A stretch of 64,000 nt of DNA from Thiopseudomonas acetoxidans (lineage in GTDB: Bacteria; Pseudomonadota; Gammaproteobacteria; Pseudomonadales; Pseudomonadaceae), in assembly GCF_030362935.1 (NCBI RefSeq), contig NZ_JAUCDY010000006.1, positions 119,138 to 183,137 of the forward strand, written 5' to 3'. The position numbers and the translations under genes were made by a program. The notes below the pieces were generated by a model. That model had not been told where the DNA came from, did not search any database, and was given only the letters and a program-made list of their open reading frames with translations. Positions 42,914 through 52,061 of this stretch are shown in pieces (within the stretch, counting starts at the first letter, position 1; every line of letters begins with the position of its first letter).

Positions 42914-43110
42914 ACTGCTCTCCCAAAGTAGGCTGGGCATTATACGTATACTTAGCTGAGATTGCTGCCGGTTTGGGTTATCAAGTTGCAGGCCAGCACT
43001 TTCAGATAGCAGCATCCAAGCCGTAAGTAGAGTTTTTAGCTATAGCAGTGCGGTTAAGGCTGGTCTACAATACAGCGGTTATAAACATATTCTTCTTTAG
43101 GTAAATGCCC

Positions 43111-43695
43111 ATGTCTTTTACAGAGCAACTCTCCCGTTTGCGTACTTTTTTGGATTCTGATGAATTATACGAAGAAGCGCTCGACTACGTAGCCGCACAC
43201 GGTTATCTGACAGCCTTGGCAATTTGCCCTGAAACCGTACTAGAAGATGAGTGGATGGCTGAGCTGTTTGCTGAGCCGCCCGTCTACAAAGATCAGGCGC
43301 AGAAAGACGATATCGAAAGCGCATTACGTCAGCTGAAATCGCATATCGAACGTCAGTTAGCCAGCGATGAAGAGTTTGTTCTGCCATGTGACTTGGACGT
43401 GGGCGATGAGCCTGAAGAGTCAGAGTTGCGTGGTTGGTGTATTGGCTTTATGGAAGGCGTATTTTTGCGTGAAGACATCTGGTTTGAAGAAGATGAAGAT
43501 GAAGTCAGCGAGCTGCTGCTGCCTATAATGGTCGTGTCGGGCTTGTTTGATGAACAGCCGGATTTTGCTGAAATTGCTGAGGACTTGGACTTGCTGGACA
43601 GCATGGCTGCACAAATTCCAGAGCTGCTCACCACGCTGTTTTTGATTTGCCAAGCACCTGAAGAAAAGCCCGTATTGCTCAAAAAGCCAAGGTAA
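43111..43695 (+). CDS. YecA/YgfB (UPF0149) family protein
   Basis: 194 residues, very acidic (runs such as FEEDEDEVSELL). The family core is the ELRGWCIGFMEGVFL segment (about 108-122) with a helical arrangement of the UPF0149 type. Function is unknown; some family members carry a SEC-type zinc finger, which is absent here. Two ATGs (43105 and 43111) are equally usable after TTTAGG. It lies between recQ and a DUF454 gene. Confidence 0.8.
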   Translation: MSFTEQLSRLRTFLDSDELYEEALDYVAAHGYLTALAICPETVLEDEWMAELFAEPPVYKDQAQKDDIESALRQLKSHIERQLASDEEFVLPCDLDVGDEPEESELRGWCIGFMEGVFLREDIWFEEDEDEVSELLLPIMVVSGLFDEQPDFAEIAEDLDLLDSMAAQIPELLTTLFLICQAPEEKPVLLKKPR

Positions 43696-43750
43696 GCAGG
43701 TGCTTGCTGAGACGGCTTCTGTGAGAAGCTATTGCCCTCTTTAAAATGCC

Positions 43751-44155
43751 ATGACCCCTAAAAAGCTTCTGGTTGCTAACCCGTTGTTACGCTATACGCT
43801 ATTTGCAATTGGCTGCCTGAGTCTGGCTTTGGGAGTGTTGGGCATTTTCTTACCAATACTACCCACCACGCCGTTTATTTTATTAGCGGCAGCTTGTTTT
43901 GCCCGCAGCTCAGAATCCTTCTACCGTTGGATTACCTCTCATCCGCGTTTTGGCCCCATGATTGCTGATTATTTAGCGGGCAAAGGTCTGCCACTTAAAG
44001 CCAAACGCATGGCGATTACGCTGCTATGGATAAGCATTATCGCCGGCTGTTTGTGGGTGGACTTTATTTGGGCCAAGGTAGCTATGTTGTGTACCGCTAC
44101 GGTGGTGAGCCTATACATCTGGCGACTGCCTACAGCGCGAACGCACTATCGGTAG
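43751..44155 (+). CDS. YbaN family inner-membrane protein (DUF454)
   Basis: 134 residues with two N-terminal membrane helices (LFAIGCLSLALGVLGIFLPILPTTPFILLAAACFAR, the DUF454 signature with PxLPTTPF) and one or two near the C terminus (LLWISIIAGCLWVDFIWAKVAML). The family's role is unknown. It follows the YecA-family gene by 55 bases and converges with maf, ending two bases from it. Confidence 0.88.
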   Translation: MTPKKLLVANPLLRYTLFAIGCLSLALGVLGIFLPILPTTPFILLAAACFARSSESFYRWITSHPRFGPMIADYLAGKGLPLKAKRMAITLLWISIIAGCLWVDFIWAKVAMLCTATVVSLYIWRLPTARTHYR

Positions 44156-44157
44156 TG

Positions 44158-44736
44158 CTAAGGAATTATTATTCCAGCTTTGCTGAGCATATCGCATAAA
44201 CGAATGAGCGGCAGGCCGATTAAGCTGGTTGCATCCTCACCTTCGGTGGCGCGGAACAAGCTAATACCTAAACCCTCAGATTTGAAACTGCCGGCACAGT
44301 CCAGCGGCTGTTCACGCTCAATGTAACGGCTGACTTGTTCTGGGCTGAGGGTGCGGAAATGCACAGTGAAGGGCACGCAATCCACTTCAATGGTGCCGCT
44401 GGCGCTGTCGAGTAAGCACAGGCCGGTATAAAAAGTCACGCTACGTCCGCTAGCAGCAGTCAGCTGGGCGATGGCGGCAGCAGCAGTACCGGGTTTGCTT
44501 AAAATCTGCCCATCCAGTACGGCAACCTGATCTGAACCAATAATTAAATGTTGTAAAAACTGTGCACGCAAAGCGCGTGCTTTGGCGACCGCTAAGCGTT
44601 GTACCAGCATTTGTGGAGTTTCGTCAGCGAGTGGGCGCTCATCAATGTTGGGGCTGCAACTGGTGAAGGGTAGTTGGAGTCGTTGCAAAAGCTCGCGGCG
44701 GTAGACCGAGCTGGAGGCTAAAACAAGTGGGCGCAT
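44158..44736 (-). CDS. Maf-like nucleotide pyrophosphatase (YceF type)
   Basis: 192 residues. Maf-fold motifs are LASSSVYRRELLQRL at the N terminus, DERP, IIGSDQVAVLDG with the catalytic aspartate, and the final DATSLIGLPL. The form SDQV and SEGLGI are typical of YceF, which hydrolyses m7GTP, rather than of YhdE (dTTP/UTP). In most Pseudomonas this gene is beside rpmF/plsX; here it is divergent from ffh. Confidence 0.9.
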   Translation of the reverse strand: MRPLVLASSSVYRRELLQRLQLPFTSCSPNIDERPLADETPQMLVQRLAVAKARALRAQFLQHLIIGSDQVAVLDGQILSKPGTAAAAIAQLTAASGRSVTFYTGLCLLDSASGTIEVDCVPFTVHFRTLSPEQVSRYIEREQPLDCAGSFKSEGLGISLFRATEGEDATSLIGLPLIRLCDMLSKAGIIIP

Positions 44737-44835
44737 AGTGATAAAACCTAACTAATCTGTAATGGACTGCAAAGCGCGCCCAAGTTTCGGTTATACTATG
44801 GCGCATTTGGGCGGCAATGATCTAGAGGATTTTAC

Positions 44836-46212
44836 ATGTTCGATAATCTTAGCGAACGTCTCTCGCAAACACTACGTAATGTCACGGGTAAAGCGAAATT
44901 AACAGAAGACAACATTAAAGACACGCTACGTGAAGTACGCATGGCGTTATTGGAAGCTGATGTTGCATTACCTGTGGTGAAAGACTTTGTTAATGCGGTA
45001 CGTGCTCGTGCGGTAGGTGCTGAAGTTTCGCGTAGCTTGTCGCCTGGTCAGGCGTTTTTAAAAATAGTCCAAGCTGAATTAGAAAGCATGATGGGTGCAG
45101 CCAACGAAGAACTGTCCCTTAATGCTGCACCACCCGCTGTGGTGTTAATGGCTGGTTTGCAGGGTGCGGGTAAAACCACCACAGTGGCCAAGCTAGCCAA
45201 GCACTTACAGGAGCGCAAAAAGAAAAGCGTGATGGTGGTATCTGCCGACGTTTATCGCCCAGCAGCGATTAAACAGCTTGAAACGCTTGCCACTGAAGTG
45301 GGAGCAACCTTCTTTCCTTCAGATATTAGCCAGAAACCAGTTGATATTGCTCAGGCAGCCATTAAAGAAGCCAAGCTTAAGTTTATTGATGTGGTGCTGG
45401 TGGATACCGCGGGTCGTTTAGCTGTCGATGAAGAGTTAATGGCGGAAATAAGTGCTTTGCACGCTGCGGTTAATCCGATCGAAACCCTGTTTGTGGTTGA
45501 TGCCATGACCGGTCAGGATGCTGCCAATACCGCCAAAGCCTTTAATGATGCCTTGCCGCTAACGGGTGTGGTGTTGACTAAGGTTGATGGTGATGCGCGT
45601 GGTGGTGCAGCCTTGTCAGTGCGTGCCATTACCGGCAAACCAATTAAGTTTTTGGGTATGGGTGAAAAAACTGATGCCCTAGAGCCTTTCCACCCTGATC
45701 GTATTGCATCGCGCATTTTGGGTATGGGTGATGTGCTCAGTTTAATTGAGCAGGCTGAGCAAAATCTGGATCGCGAAAAAGCTGAAAAACTCACTAAAAA
45801 GCTGAAAAAAGGCAAGGGATTTGACCTTGAAGACTTTCGTGATCAGCTGCAGCAAATGAACAATATGGGCGGCATGGGCGGTTTGTTGGAAAAGATGCCC
45901 AACATGGGCGGCATTAATCCAGCACAAATGCAGGGAATGCAAGGCAATGCCGAAAAACAGTTCAAGCAAATGGAGTCCATCATCAACTCCATGACGCCGC
46001 AAGAGCGCCGTAACCCTGACATTATCAGTGGTTCGCGCCGCCGACGTATTGCAATGGGTTCCGGAACCCAGGTGCAGGATGTGGGGCGCTTGATCAAGCA
46101 GCATAAGCAAATGCAGAAGATGATGAAGAAGTTCATGGGTAAAGGCATGGGCAAAATGATGCGCGGACTTGGTGGCATGCTGCCAGGTATGGGTGGCCTG
46201 CCTAAACGTTAA
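44836..46212 (+). CDS. ffh: Signal recognition particle protein Ffh
   Basis: 458 residues. The N domain is followed by the GTPase (G) domain with GLQGAGKTTTVAKLAKHL, DTAGRL, TKVDGDARGGAAL, and a methionine-rich M domain (about 320-458; MGGMGGLLEKMPNMGG, SRRRRIAMGSG) that binds 4.5S RNA and signal sequences. It targets inner-membrane proteins. GAGG lies before the ATG. It heads the translation cluster rpsP-rimM-trmD-rplS, 126 bases upstream of rpsP. Confidence 0.97.
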   Translation: MFDNLSERLSQTLRNVTGKAKLTEDNIKDTLREVRMALLEADVALPVVKDFVNAVRARAVGAEVSRSLSPGQAFLKIVQAELESMMGAANEELSLNAAPPAVVLMAGLQGAGKTTTVAKLAKHLQERKKKSVMVVSADVYRPAAIKQLETLATEVGATFFPSDISQKPVDIAQAAIKEAKLKFIDVVLVDTAGRLAVDEELMAEISALHAAVNPIETLFVVDAMTGQDAANTAKAFNDALPLTGVVLTKVDGDARGGAALSVRAITGKPIKFLGMGEKTDALEPFHPDRIASRILGMGDVLSLIEQAEQNLDREKAEKLTKKLKKGKGFDLEDFRDQLQQMNNMGGMGGLLEKMPNMGGINPAQMQGMQGNAEKQFKQMESIINSMTPQERRNPDIISGSRRRRIAMGSGTQVQDVGRLIKQHKQMQKMMKKFMGKGMGKMMRGLGGMLPGMGGLPKR

Positions 46213-46338
46213 AGGCGTGCCTTTAGGGCAAATAAACCTTTGCAAAACCCGAGTTACAGCTTAGAATATGCGACCTTTCGTACGTGCATAGAGCATTTGC
46301 GAAAGTTTTATTCATTTTAAATATAGGAAAAAAGTTTA

Positions 46339-46593
46339 ATGGTAACTATCCGTCTAGCACGTGGTGGCTCTAAAAAACGTCCTTTCTATCACGTGACTGT
46401 AGCTAACAGCCGCAATGCTCGTGATGGCCGTTTTGTTGAGCGTATCGGCTTTTTCAACCCAGTTGCACGTGGCGCAGAAACTCGTTTGTCTGTAGACCAA
46501 GAGCGCGCAAACTACTGGATCAGCCAAGGTGCCCAGCCATCTGAGCGCGTTGCCCAGTTGTTGAAAGAAGCTGCTACTCAAGCAATTGCTTAA
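46339..46593 (+). CDS. rpsP: 30S ribosomal protein S16
   Basis: 84 residues, complete: MVTIRLARGGSKKRPFYH at the start and GFFNPVARG in the middle are diagnostic. AGGAAA precedes the ATG after a 126-base AT-rich leader. It is the first gene of the rpsP-rimM-trmD-rplS operon. Confidence 0.98.
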   Translation: MVTIRLARGGSKKRPFYHVTVANSRNARDGRFVERIGFFNPVARGAETRLSVDQERANYWISQGAQPSERVAQLLKEAATQAIA

Positions 46594-46618
46594 GTATCGC
46601 TTGTAGAGTAGAACGCAC

Positions 46619-47140
46619 ATGAACACTGACGATTTAGTCGTAATAGGTAAGATCGGCGCGGTGCATGGTGTGCGCGGGGAAGTTAAAATTCATTCGTTTA
46701 CCGACCCTGTTGATAACCTGCAGGATTACCCCAAATGGACATTGCGCCGTGAGAAGGAAACCAAGCAGGTTGAGCTGGCGAGTGCTCGTTTCCAAGGCAA
46801 AGGGCTAGTGGCTAAAATTCAAGGCGTGGATGACCGTGATATTGCACGGACCTATGCAGGTTTTGAAATTTGTGTGCCGCGTAGTGAATTTCCTGAGCTG
46901 GAAGAGGGTGAGTTTTACTGGTATCAGCTCATAGGTTTGCAAGTGATTACTCAGGACCAGCAATTGCTGGGACGTGTCGATCACTTACTCGAAACCGGTG
47001 CTAATGACGTCTTGGTAGTAAAGCCCTGTGCTGGCAGCCTAGACGGTCGTGAGCGGTTGCTGCCTTACACTGATCAGTGCGTTATCGCCGTTGATTTGGC
47101 GCAAGGCATCATTAGCGTTGAATGGGACGCTGACTTTTAG
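46619..47140 (+). CDS. rimM: Ribosome maturation factor RimM
   Basis: 173 residues. The N-terminal beta-barrel (VVIGKIGAVHGVRGEVKIHSFTD) and the C-terminal PRC domain (EEGEFYWYQLIGLQV onward, with LETGANDVLVV and LLPYTDQCV) are the standard RimM pieces. It binds S19 and helps mature the head of the 30S subunit. It lies 25 bases after rpsP and 9 before trmD. Confidence 0.97.
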   Translation: MNTDDLVVIGKIGAVHGVRGEVKIHSFTDPVDNLQDYPKWTLRREKETKQVELASARFQGKGLVAKIQGVDDRDIARTYAGFEICVPRSEFPELEEGEFYWYQLIGLQVITQDQQLLGRVDHLLETGANDVLVVKPCAGSLDGRERLLPYTDQCVIAVDLAQGIISVEWDADF

Positions 47141-47149
47141 TCGGGCATC

Positions 47150-47896
47150 ATGTTAAGTGTTGCTGTTATTAGTCTGTTTCCCGAGATGTTCGCCGCTATA
47201 ACCGAACATGGCATTACCCGTCGAGCAGTAGAGCAAGGGCTGGTCAGCATTGATTGCTGGAATCCACGCACCTTTACTGAAGACCGCCATCAAACTGTGG
47301 ATGACCGACCCTTCGGCGGTGGTCCTGGGATGGTGATGAAGATTGAACCGCTGGAGCGTGCGTTGGCAGCAGCCAAACAAGCGCTGGGCAAGCCCGCTAA
47401 AGTGATATATATGTCACCGCAGGGTCAGCCCTTAAAGCAAGCAGCGGTGAGCGAACTGGCGCAAGCAGAGGCTTTAATTCTGATTGCCGGACGCTACGAA
47501 GGCATTGACGAGCGATTTATCGAGGCGCACGTTGATGAAGAATGGTCAATTGGTGACTATGTGTTATCCGGTGGTGAGTTACCGGCCATGGTACTGATTG
47601 ATGCTATTACGAGGCTTTTGCCTGGTGCATTAAACCACGCAGATTCCGCAATAGAAGACTCATTTAGCGATGGTCTACTCGATTGCCCGCATTACACACG
47701 ACCGGTCACGTATGCGGGTACAGATGTTCCACAGGTGCTGCTTAGCGGCAACCACGAACATATCCGGCGCTGGCGATTGCAGCAGGCTCTAGGCCGAACT
47801 GCAGAGCGTCGCGCTGATCTTCTGGATAGCCGCTCGCTTTCTGGAGAAGAGCAAACGCTGTTGGACGAATACTTTGCCCAGCAGGACGATAGTTAA
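47150..47896 (+). CDS. trmD: tRNA (guanine-37-N1)-methyltransferase
   Basis: 248 residues. The SPOUT trefoil-knot enzyme shows SLFPEMF, DDRPFGGGPGMVM, the knot segment IGDYVLSGGELPAMVLIDA and LLSGNHEHIRRWR. It makes m1G37, which prevents frameshifting. It lies within the rpsP operon, 42 bases before rplS. Confidence 0.97.
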   Translation: MLSVAVISLFPEMFAAITEHGITRRAVEQGLVSIDCWNPRTFTEDRHQTVDDRPFGGGPGMVMKIEPLERALAAAKQALGKPAKVIYMSPQGQPLKQAAVSELAQAEALILIAGRYEGIDERFIEAHVDEEWSIGDYVLSGGELPAMVLIDAITRLLPGALNHADSAIEDSFSDGLLDCPHYTRPVTYAGTDVPQVLLSGNHEHIRRWRLQQALGRTAERRADLLDSRSLSGEEQTLLDEYFAQQDDS

Positions 47897-47938
47897 GGTA
47901 TCGATGGTAAATTTTAAGATTTACCTTAGGAGCAAACA

Positions 47939-48292
47939 ATGACAAACCCAATTATTCAGCAGATTGAAGCTGAACAGATGATCAAAGAAATCCCTGCCTT
48001 TGCGCCGGGTGATACAGTAATAGTTCAAGTAAAAGTTAAGGAAGGCGATCGTCAGCGTCTTCAGGCATACGAGGGCGTAGTTATTCGTAAGCGCAACCGT
48101 GGCCTAAACAGTGCTTTTACCGTACGTAAAATTTCCAGCGGTGTAGGTGTTGAGCGTACTTTCCAAACCTACAGTCCTCTAGTAGACAGCATCACCGTTA
48201 AACGTCGTGGTGATGTGCGTAAAGCCAAGCTGTACTACTTACGCAACCTGTCTGGTAAAGCTGCTCGTATTAAAGAGAAGCTCAGCCGCTAA
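47939..48292 (+). CDS. rplS: 50S ribosomal protein L19
   Basis: 117 residues with the L19 signature RLQAYEGVVIRKRNRG and FTVRKISSGVGVERTF. TTAGGAG lies ahead of the ATG. It is the last gene of the operon, followed directly by a strong terminator. Confidence 0.98.
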   Translation: MTNPIIQQIEAEQMIKEIPAFAPGDTVIVQVKVKEGDRQRLQAYEGVVIRKRNRGLNSAFTVRKISSGVGVERTFQTYSPLVDSITVKRRGDVRKAKLYYLRNLSGKAARIKEKLSR

Positions 48293-48300
48293 GCAGGCAA

Positions 48301-48335
48301 AAGAAAGCAGCCCAAGTGGCTGCTTTCTTGTTTTT
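48301..48335 (+). terminator. Rho-independent terminator of the rpsP-rplS operon
   Basis: AAGAAAGCAGCC, five-base loop, GGCTGCTTTCTT: a perfect 12-bp stem, then GTTTTT. Confidence 0.92.
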
Positions 48336-48358
48336 AGGCTGAATAAAGGTAATTAATA

Positions 48359-49252
48359 TTGCAGCAAAATAAACAGCTTATCGACGATTTTTTGCAGCAA
48401 CTCTGGCTGCAGCAAGGTTTGTCCGAAAATACACGGGCAGCCTATGCGAATGATTTGCGTCAGTTTGTTTTGTGGTTAACAGAGCAAGAACTCGCTCTGC
48501 TGCTGGTTCAACGCAGCCACGTATTAGAGTATCTTGCTTGGCGTCTGCAAGAAGGCTACAGAGCGCGCTCAACAGCACGTTTTATCTCAACCCTGAGGCG
48601 TTTCTATCAGTACCTGCTGGAGCAACGACTGATTAGCGAAGATCCCAGCGTGCTGGTGGATTTACCCAAGCTGGGACGTTCCCTACCCGATAGCCTGAGC
48701 GAAGCAGAAGTTGATGCCTTGCTTGATGCACCCGATACTGAAACACCCTTAGGCATGCGTGACCGCACCATGCTTGAAGTGCTCTATGCAACAGGCTTGC
48801 GCGTTAGTGAGCTGGTAGGGTTAAGTTTAGATGAAGTAAGCCTGCGCCAAGGTGTCGTGCGGGTGGTCGGTAAGGGTAATAAAGAACGCTTAGTGCCCAT
48901 GGGGGAGCAGGCGTTAGATTGGCTCGAAGAGTATCTGGAGCAAACGCGTCCAATATTGTTGGGCGGCAAAACTCCAGATGTTGTGTTTCCCAGTCAGCGT
49001 GGTCAGAAAATGACGCGGCAAACTTTTTGGCATCGAATAAAAATTCACGCGCAAACGGCGGGTATCCGTAAACCACTGTCACCGCATACCCTAAGGCATG
49101 CTTTCGCTACGCACTTACTGAATCACGGCGCGGACTTGCGTGTCGTGCAGATGCTGCTTGGGCACAGTGACTTGTCGACTACGCAGATCTATACCCACGT
49201 TGCGCAGGCACGTTTACAGCAATTGCATGCAGAGCATCATCCCCGTGGCTAG
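48359..49252 (+). CDS. xerD: Site-specific tyrosine recombinase XerD
   Basis: 297 residues. An N-terminal SAM-like core-binding domain (about 5-90) is followed by the catalytic domain with Arg in TGLRVSELVGL, Lys in VVGKGNKERLVP, HTLRHAFATHLL (H-x-x-R), the second His in LGHSDLSTTQIYTHV, and the nucleophile Tyr in that same segment. With XerC it resolves chromosome dimers at dif. The start is given as TTG at 48359, because no ATG or GTG gives the usual N terminus; AAAGG lies about ten bases upstream. Confidence 0.93.
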   Translation: MQQNKQLIDDFLQQLWLQQGLSENTRAAYANDLRQFVLWLTEQELALLLVQRSHVLEYLAWRLQEGYRARSTARFISTLRRFYQYLLEQRLISEDPSVLVDLPKLGRSLPDSLSEAEVDALLDAPDTETPLGMRDRTMLEVLYATGLRVSELVGLSLDEVSLRQGVVRVVGKGNKERLVPMGEQALDWLEEYLEQTRPILLGGKTPDVVFPSQRGQKMTRQTFWHRIKIHAQTAGIRKPLSPHTLRHAFATHLLNHGADLRVVQMLLGHSDLSTTQIYTHVAQARLQQLHAEHHPRG

Positions 49253-49307
49253 CGCTGCACGTTTTCTATCATTTAAATAAAAAGTTAATACAACCGAGGA
49301 ACACACC

Positions 49308-50765
49308 ATGCTTCAGCGTCGTACCAAAATTGTTGCCACTATCGGCCCTGCTAGTAATAGTCCGGAAATACTTGAACAGTTAATACTGGCTGGCATGGAT
49401 GTGGCGCGCTTGAATTTTTCCCACGGTACGGCTGATGAGCATCGCCGGTTGACGGAGCTGATTCGCCAAATTGCGAGAAAAAATCAACGCTACGTGGCGA
49501 TATTAGGCGATTTGCAAGGGCCGAAGATTCGTATTGCGCGTTTCGCTAATCAGCGCATAGAGCTCAACACAGGGGACCCTTTTGTCTTCTCTATCAGCCA
49601 TCCTAAAGACGCGGGTAATCAAGAGCGAGTAGGGGTGGATTATCCTGATCTGGTGAAAGATTGCACCGTTGGCGATGAGCTATTGCTTGATGACGGCCGT
49701 GTAGTGATGCGTGTTAAAGCCGTTACTGAGGACGAGCTACAATGTGTTGTTTTGCAGGGCGGCCCCCTGTCAGACCACAAAGGGGTTAACCGTCGCGGCG
49801 GCGGTTTAACTGCGCCTGCGTTAACCGAAAAAGATAAGCAAGATATCCTTTTGGCTGCTGAGTTAAAGCTTGATTACGTGGCGGTTTCATTTCCTCGTGA
49901 TATGGCTGATATGCAGCTTGCGCGTGAGCTCTGTGTTGCGGCTGGCAGTCAGGCGTGGTTGGTGGCTAAAATTGAGCGTGCTGAAGCCGTTAAAAATGAC
50001 GAAGTGCTCAGTGGCCTGATCGAAGCCAGTGATGCAGTTATGGTGGCGCGTGGTGATTTGGCGGTAGAAATTGGTGATGCTGAGCTAGTAGCTATTCAGA
50101 AGAAAATCATTGCCGCTGCACGCCGGCAAAACACAGCCGTGATTACCGCCACACAGATGATGGAGTCCATGATTAATAACCCCATGCCCACGCGTGCAGA
50201 AGTGTCGGACGTGGCTAACGCGGTACTGGATTACACAGACGCAGTGATGTTGTCGGCAGAAACGGCAGCAGGGCATTATCCGGTGGAAGCCGTTACGGCG
50301 ATGGCGCGAATTTGCGTGGGCGCAGAAAAGAGTCCCACCATGCACCGCTCATCGCATCGACTAGGTTTAGAGTTCTCCCGCCAAGATGAGAGCATTGCGC
50401 TGGCGAGCATGTACATTGCCAACCACTTTCCCGGAGTCAAAGCGATTGTGGCGCTGACTGAAAGCGGTTACACGCCTTTGGTGATGTCACGTATTCGCTC
50501 GTCGATTCCTATTTATGCCTTTGCGCCAACGCGTATGGCGCAGGCACGTACTTGTTTATTTCGCGGAGTTTATACCGTGCCCTTTAATCCGTCTGAATAC
50601 CCTGAAGAACAGGTTTGCTACATGGCGGTGCGTAAACTGGTTGATTTAAATCTAGTAGCAGAAGGTGATTGGGTCATTCTGACCCAAGGTGATAAGCATC
50701 ATAATATTGGTAGTACTAATGATATGAAGCTGCTGCAGGTGACGGCTGAACTTGTTGTTTCCTAA
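49308..50765 (+). CDS. pyk: Pyruvate kinase (PykA type)
   Basis: 485 residues. It forms pyruvate and ATP from PEP in glycolysis. Motifs are RRTKIVATIGPAS, ARLNFSHG, the catalytic lysine segment WLVAKIERAEAV, MVARGDLAVEIG (divalent metal) and ATQMMESMINNPMPTRAEV, with a regulatory C-terminal domain. The ATG follows CGAGGAA. It is transcribed alone, 55 bases after xerD. Confidence 0.96.
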   Translation: MLQRRTKIVATIGPASNSPEILEQLILAGMDVARLNFSHGTADEHRRLTELIRQIARKNQRYVAILGDLQGPKIRIARFANQRIELNTGDPFVFSISHPKDAGNQERVGVDYPDLVKDCTVGDELLLDDGRVVMRVKAVTEDELQCVVLQGGPLSDHKGVNRRGGGLTAPALTEKDKQDILLAAELKLDYVAVSFPRDMADMQLARELCVAAGSQAWLVAKIERAEAVKNDEVLSGLIEASDAVMVARGDLAVEIGDAELVAIQKKIIAAARRQNTAVITATQMMESMINNPMPTRAEVSDVANAVLDYTDAVMLSAETAAGHYPVEAVTAMARICVGAEKSPTMHRSSHRLGLEFSRQDESIALASMYIANHFPGVKAIVALTESGYTPLVMSRIRSSIPIYAFAPTRMAQARTCLFRGVYTVPFNPSEYPEEQVCYMAVRKLVDLNLVAEGDWVILTQGDKHHNIGSTNDMKLLQVTAELVVS

Positions 50766-50887
50766 TAGGTTATCAGGCATACAAGGCCGGTCTTTAACGT
50801 GCCGGCTATCGTGCGTTTCGCTTGTCTGGTTGCTGGAATTGGCTTTTTTTGCTACACTCAACGGCCGACTCTATGGAGGAAGTGATA

Positions 50888-51064
50888 ATGAGAGTTAAGA
50901 ATTCAGCTGCTAATAAAAAAGCAGCCGATGCTGCAACCAGTAGTGATTTGCTAAGTGCGCAAACGGCAGCATTTTTAAAGAAAGGCGGTAAGATTCAGGA
51001 AATACCACGTGGCAAGAGCGGTCAGCAGAATATCAGTTACTTTAAGCGTTCCAACGCTAAATAG
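50888..51064 (+). CDS. Small conserved basic protein, function unknown
   Basis: 58 residues (MRVKNSAANKKAADAATSS...), rich in Lys, Ala and Ser, with a C-terminal segment FLKKGGKIQEIPRGKSG that looks conserved among pseudomonads. A strong GGAGGA lies eight bases before the ATG at 50888 and an intrinsic terminator follows 25 bases after the stop, so it is a complete single-gene unit. No membrane segment or signal peptide is present. The N-terminal 22 codons of the longer open frame are not part of the gene. Confidence 0.75.
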   Translation: MRVKNSAANKKAADAATSSDLLSAQTAAFLKKGGKIQEIPRGKSGQQNISYFKRSNAK

Positions 51065-51089
51065 TTTGTTGGACTGGTAGTCAAGAATT

Positions 51090-51131
51090 AAAAAACCCCA
51101 GTATTCGTTAATGCGGATGGTGGGGTTTTTT
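51090..51131 (+). terminator. Rho-independent terminator of the small-protein gene
   Basis: AAAAAACCCC and GGGGTTTTTT enclose a partly paired interior, followed by TCTATTT. Confidence 0.8.
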
Positions 51132-51174
51132 CTATTTAATAGGTTAATATAAAGCCGGTTTGGTGGTACTCGCT

Positions 51175-51630
51175 ATGCAAAAACCTTTTTTCTTGCTGCC
51201 TGCACCTCTATCTTTTGGCCTAGTGATTGGTATGGCTTGGCTGCTTGATAACCTGTGGCCATGGCCGTTAGCCAATGATCTGTGGAGCTTTTATGCAGGC
51301 TGCGGCTTTATTGATGTGGGTGCTGTGTTGTTGCTTTGGAGCGCCTGGCTAATGTTTTGGCGTAAAACCACCTTAAGTCCCTATGGCAAGCCGCAAAGGT
51401 TGCTGCAAGAAGGGCCTTTTTGCTTCAGTCGTAACCCTATCTACCTAGCTTTTTTAGTCATTTATATCGGTATCGCCTTGCTTTGGGCGCAGCTGTGGGC
51501 GTGGATACTATTACCCTTAGCGGTTTTGTTGCTTAATTTCGGTGTGATTCGGCATGAAGAAAAGCTATTGTTACAGCATTTCGGTGACGAATACGTTCAA
51601 TACTGCAAAAAAGTACGCCGCTGGTTCTAG
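51175..51630 (+). CDS. Isoprenylcysteine carboxyl methyltransferase family membrane protein
   Basis: 151 residues with about four membrane helices and the family's C-terminal motif: GPFCFSRNPIYLAFLVIYIG, then RHEEKLLLQHFGDEYVQYCKKVRRW. Bacterial members of this ICMT/phospholipid methyltransferase-like group have no settled substrate. An ATG at 51175 is preferred to an in-frame TTG at 51160; neither has a strong ribosome site. Confidence 0.85.
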   Translation: MQKPFFLLPAPLSFGLVIGMAWLLDNLWPWPLANDLWSFYAGCGFIDVGAVLLLWSAWLMFWRKTTLSPYGKPQRLLQEGPFCFSRNPIYLAFLVIYIGIALLWAQLWAWILLPLAVLLLNFGVIRHEEKLLLQHFGDEYVQYCKKVRRWF

Positions 51631-51662
51631 TCATACTTTGTTGAGTCTAAGAAAACTTACTG

Positions 51663-52031
51663 ATGAAAAAACTATCTTCTTTAGCCGCTTTAGGCGCTTT
51701 GGTGTATAGCACTGATGCAGGCAGGCACTGCGATGGTTGTGCACAGCCGCAGGCAGACTGTGTTTGTGAGCAGCAGGCCGAGATTCTGGGCGATGGTCAA
51801 GTTCGCGTTCGGCGTGAAAGTAAAGGGCGTGGTGGCAAAACAGTTACCGTGGTGACAGGTTTGCCACTCACTGCGGCGCAGTTGAAAGCTATTTGTGGTG
51901 AGCTGAAAAAGCGCTGTGGCGTAGGTGGCTCGGTCAAGGGTGCAACTATAGAAATTCAAGGTGATCAAGCTGAAGCTGCGTTGGCATGGCTGCAACAGCA
52001 AGGCTATCAAGCAAAACGCAGTGGCGGTTAA
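51663..52031 (+). CDS. yciH: SUI1/YciH-type translation initiation factor homologue
   Basis: 122 residues. The C-terminal SUI1 domain (about 45-118) shows VRRESKGRGGKTVTVVTGL and LKKRCGVGGSVKGATIEIQGD, matching eIF1/YciH. The N terminus has four cysteines (CDGC, CVC) that could bind a metal. YciH-type proteins affect start-site fidelity in bacteria, mostly under stress. It lies 32 bases after the membrane methyltransferase gene. Confidence 0.93.
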   Translation: MKKLSSLAALGALVYSTDAGRHCDGCAQPQADCVCEQQAEILGDGQVRVRRESKGRGGKTVTVVTGLPLTAAQLKAICGELKKRCGVGGSVKGATIEIQGDQAEAALAWLQQQGYQAKRSGG

Positions 52032-52038
52032 TAGCCAA

Positions 52039-52061
52039 AAGCAGGGCGTTTAACCCTGCTT
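52039..52061. terminator. Hairpin between convergent yciH and the small acidic gene
   Basis: AAGCAGGG and CCCTGCTT form an 8-bp stem with a seven-base loop, starting eight bases after the yciH stop. There is no proper T run, so its strength is doubtful. Confidence 0.5.
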
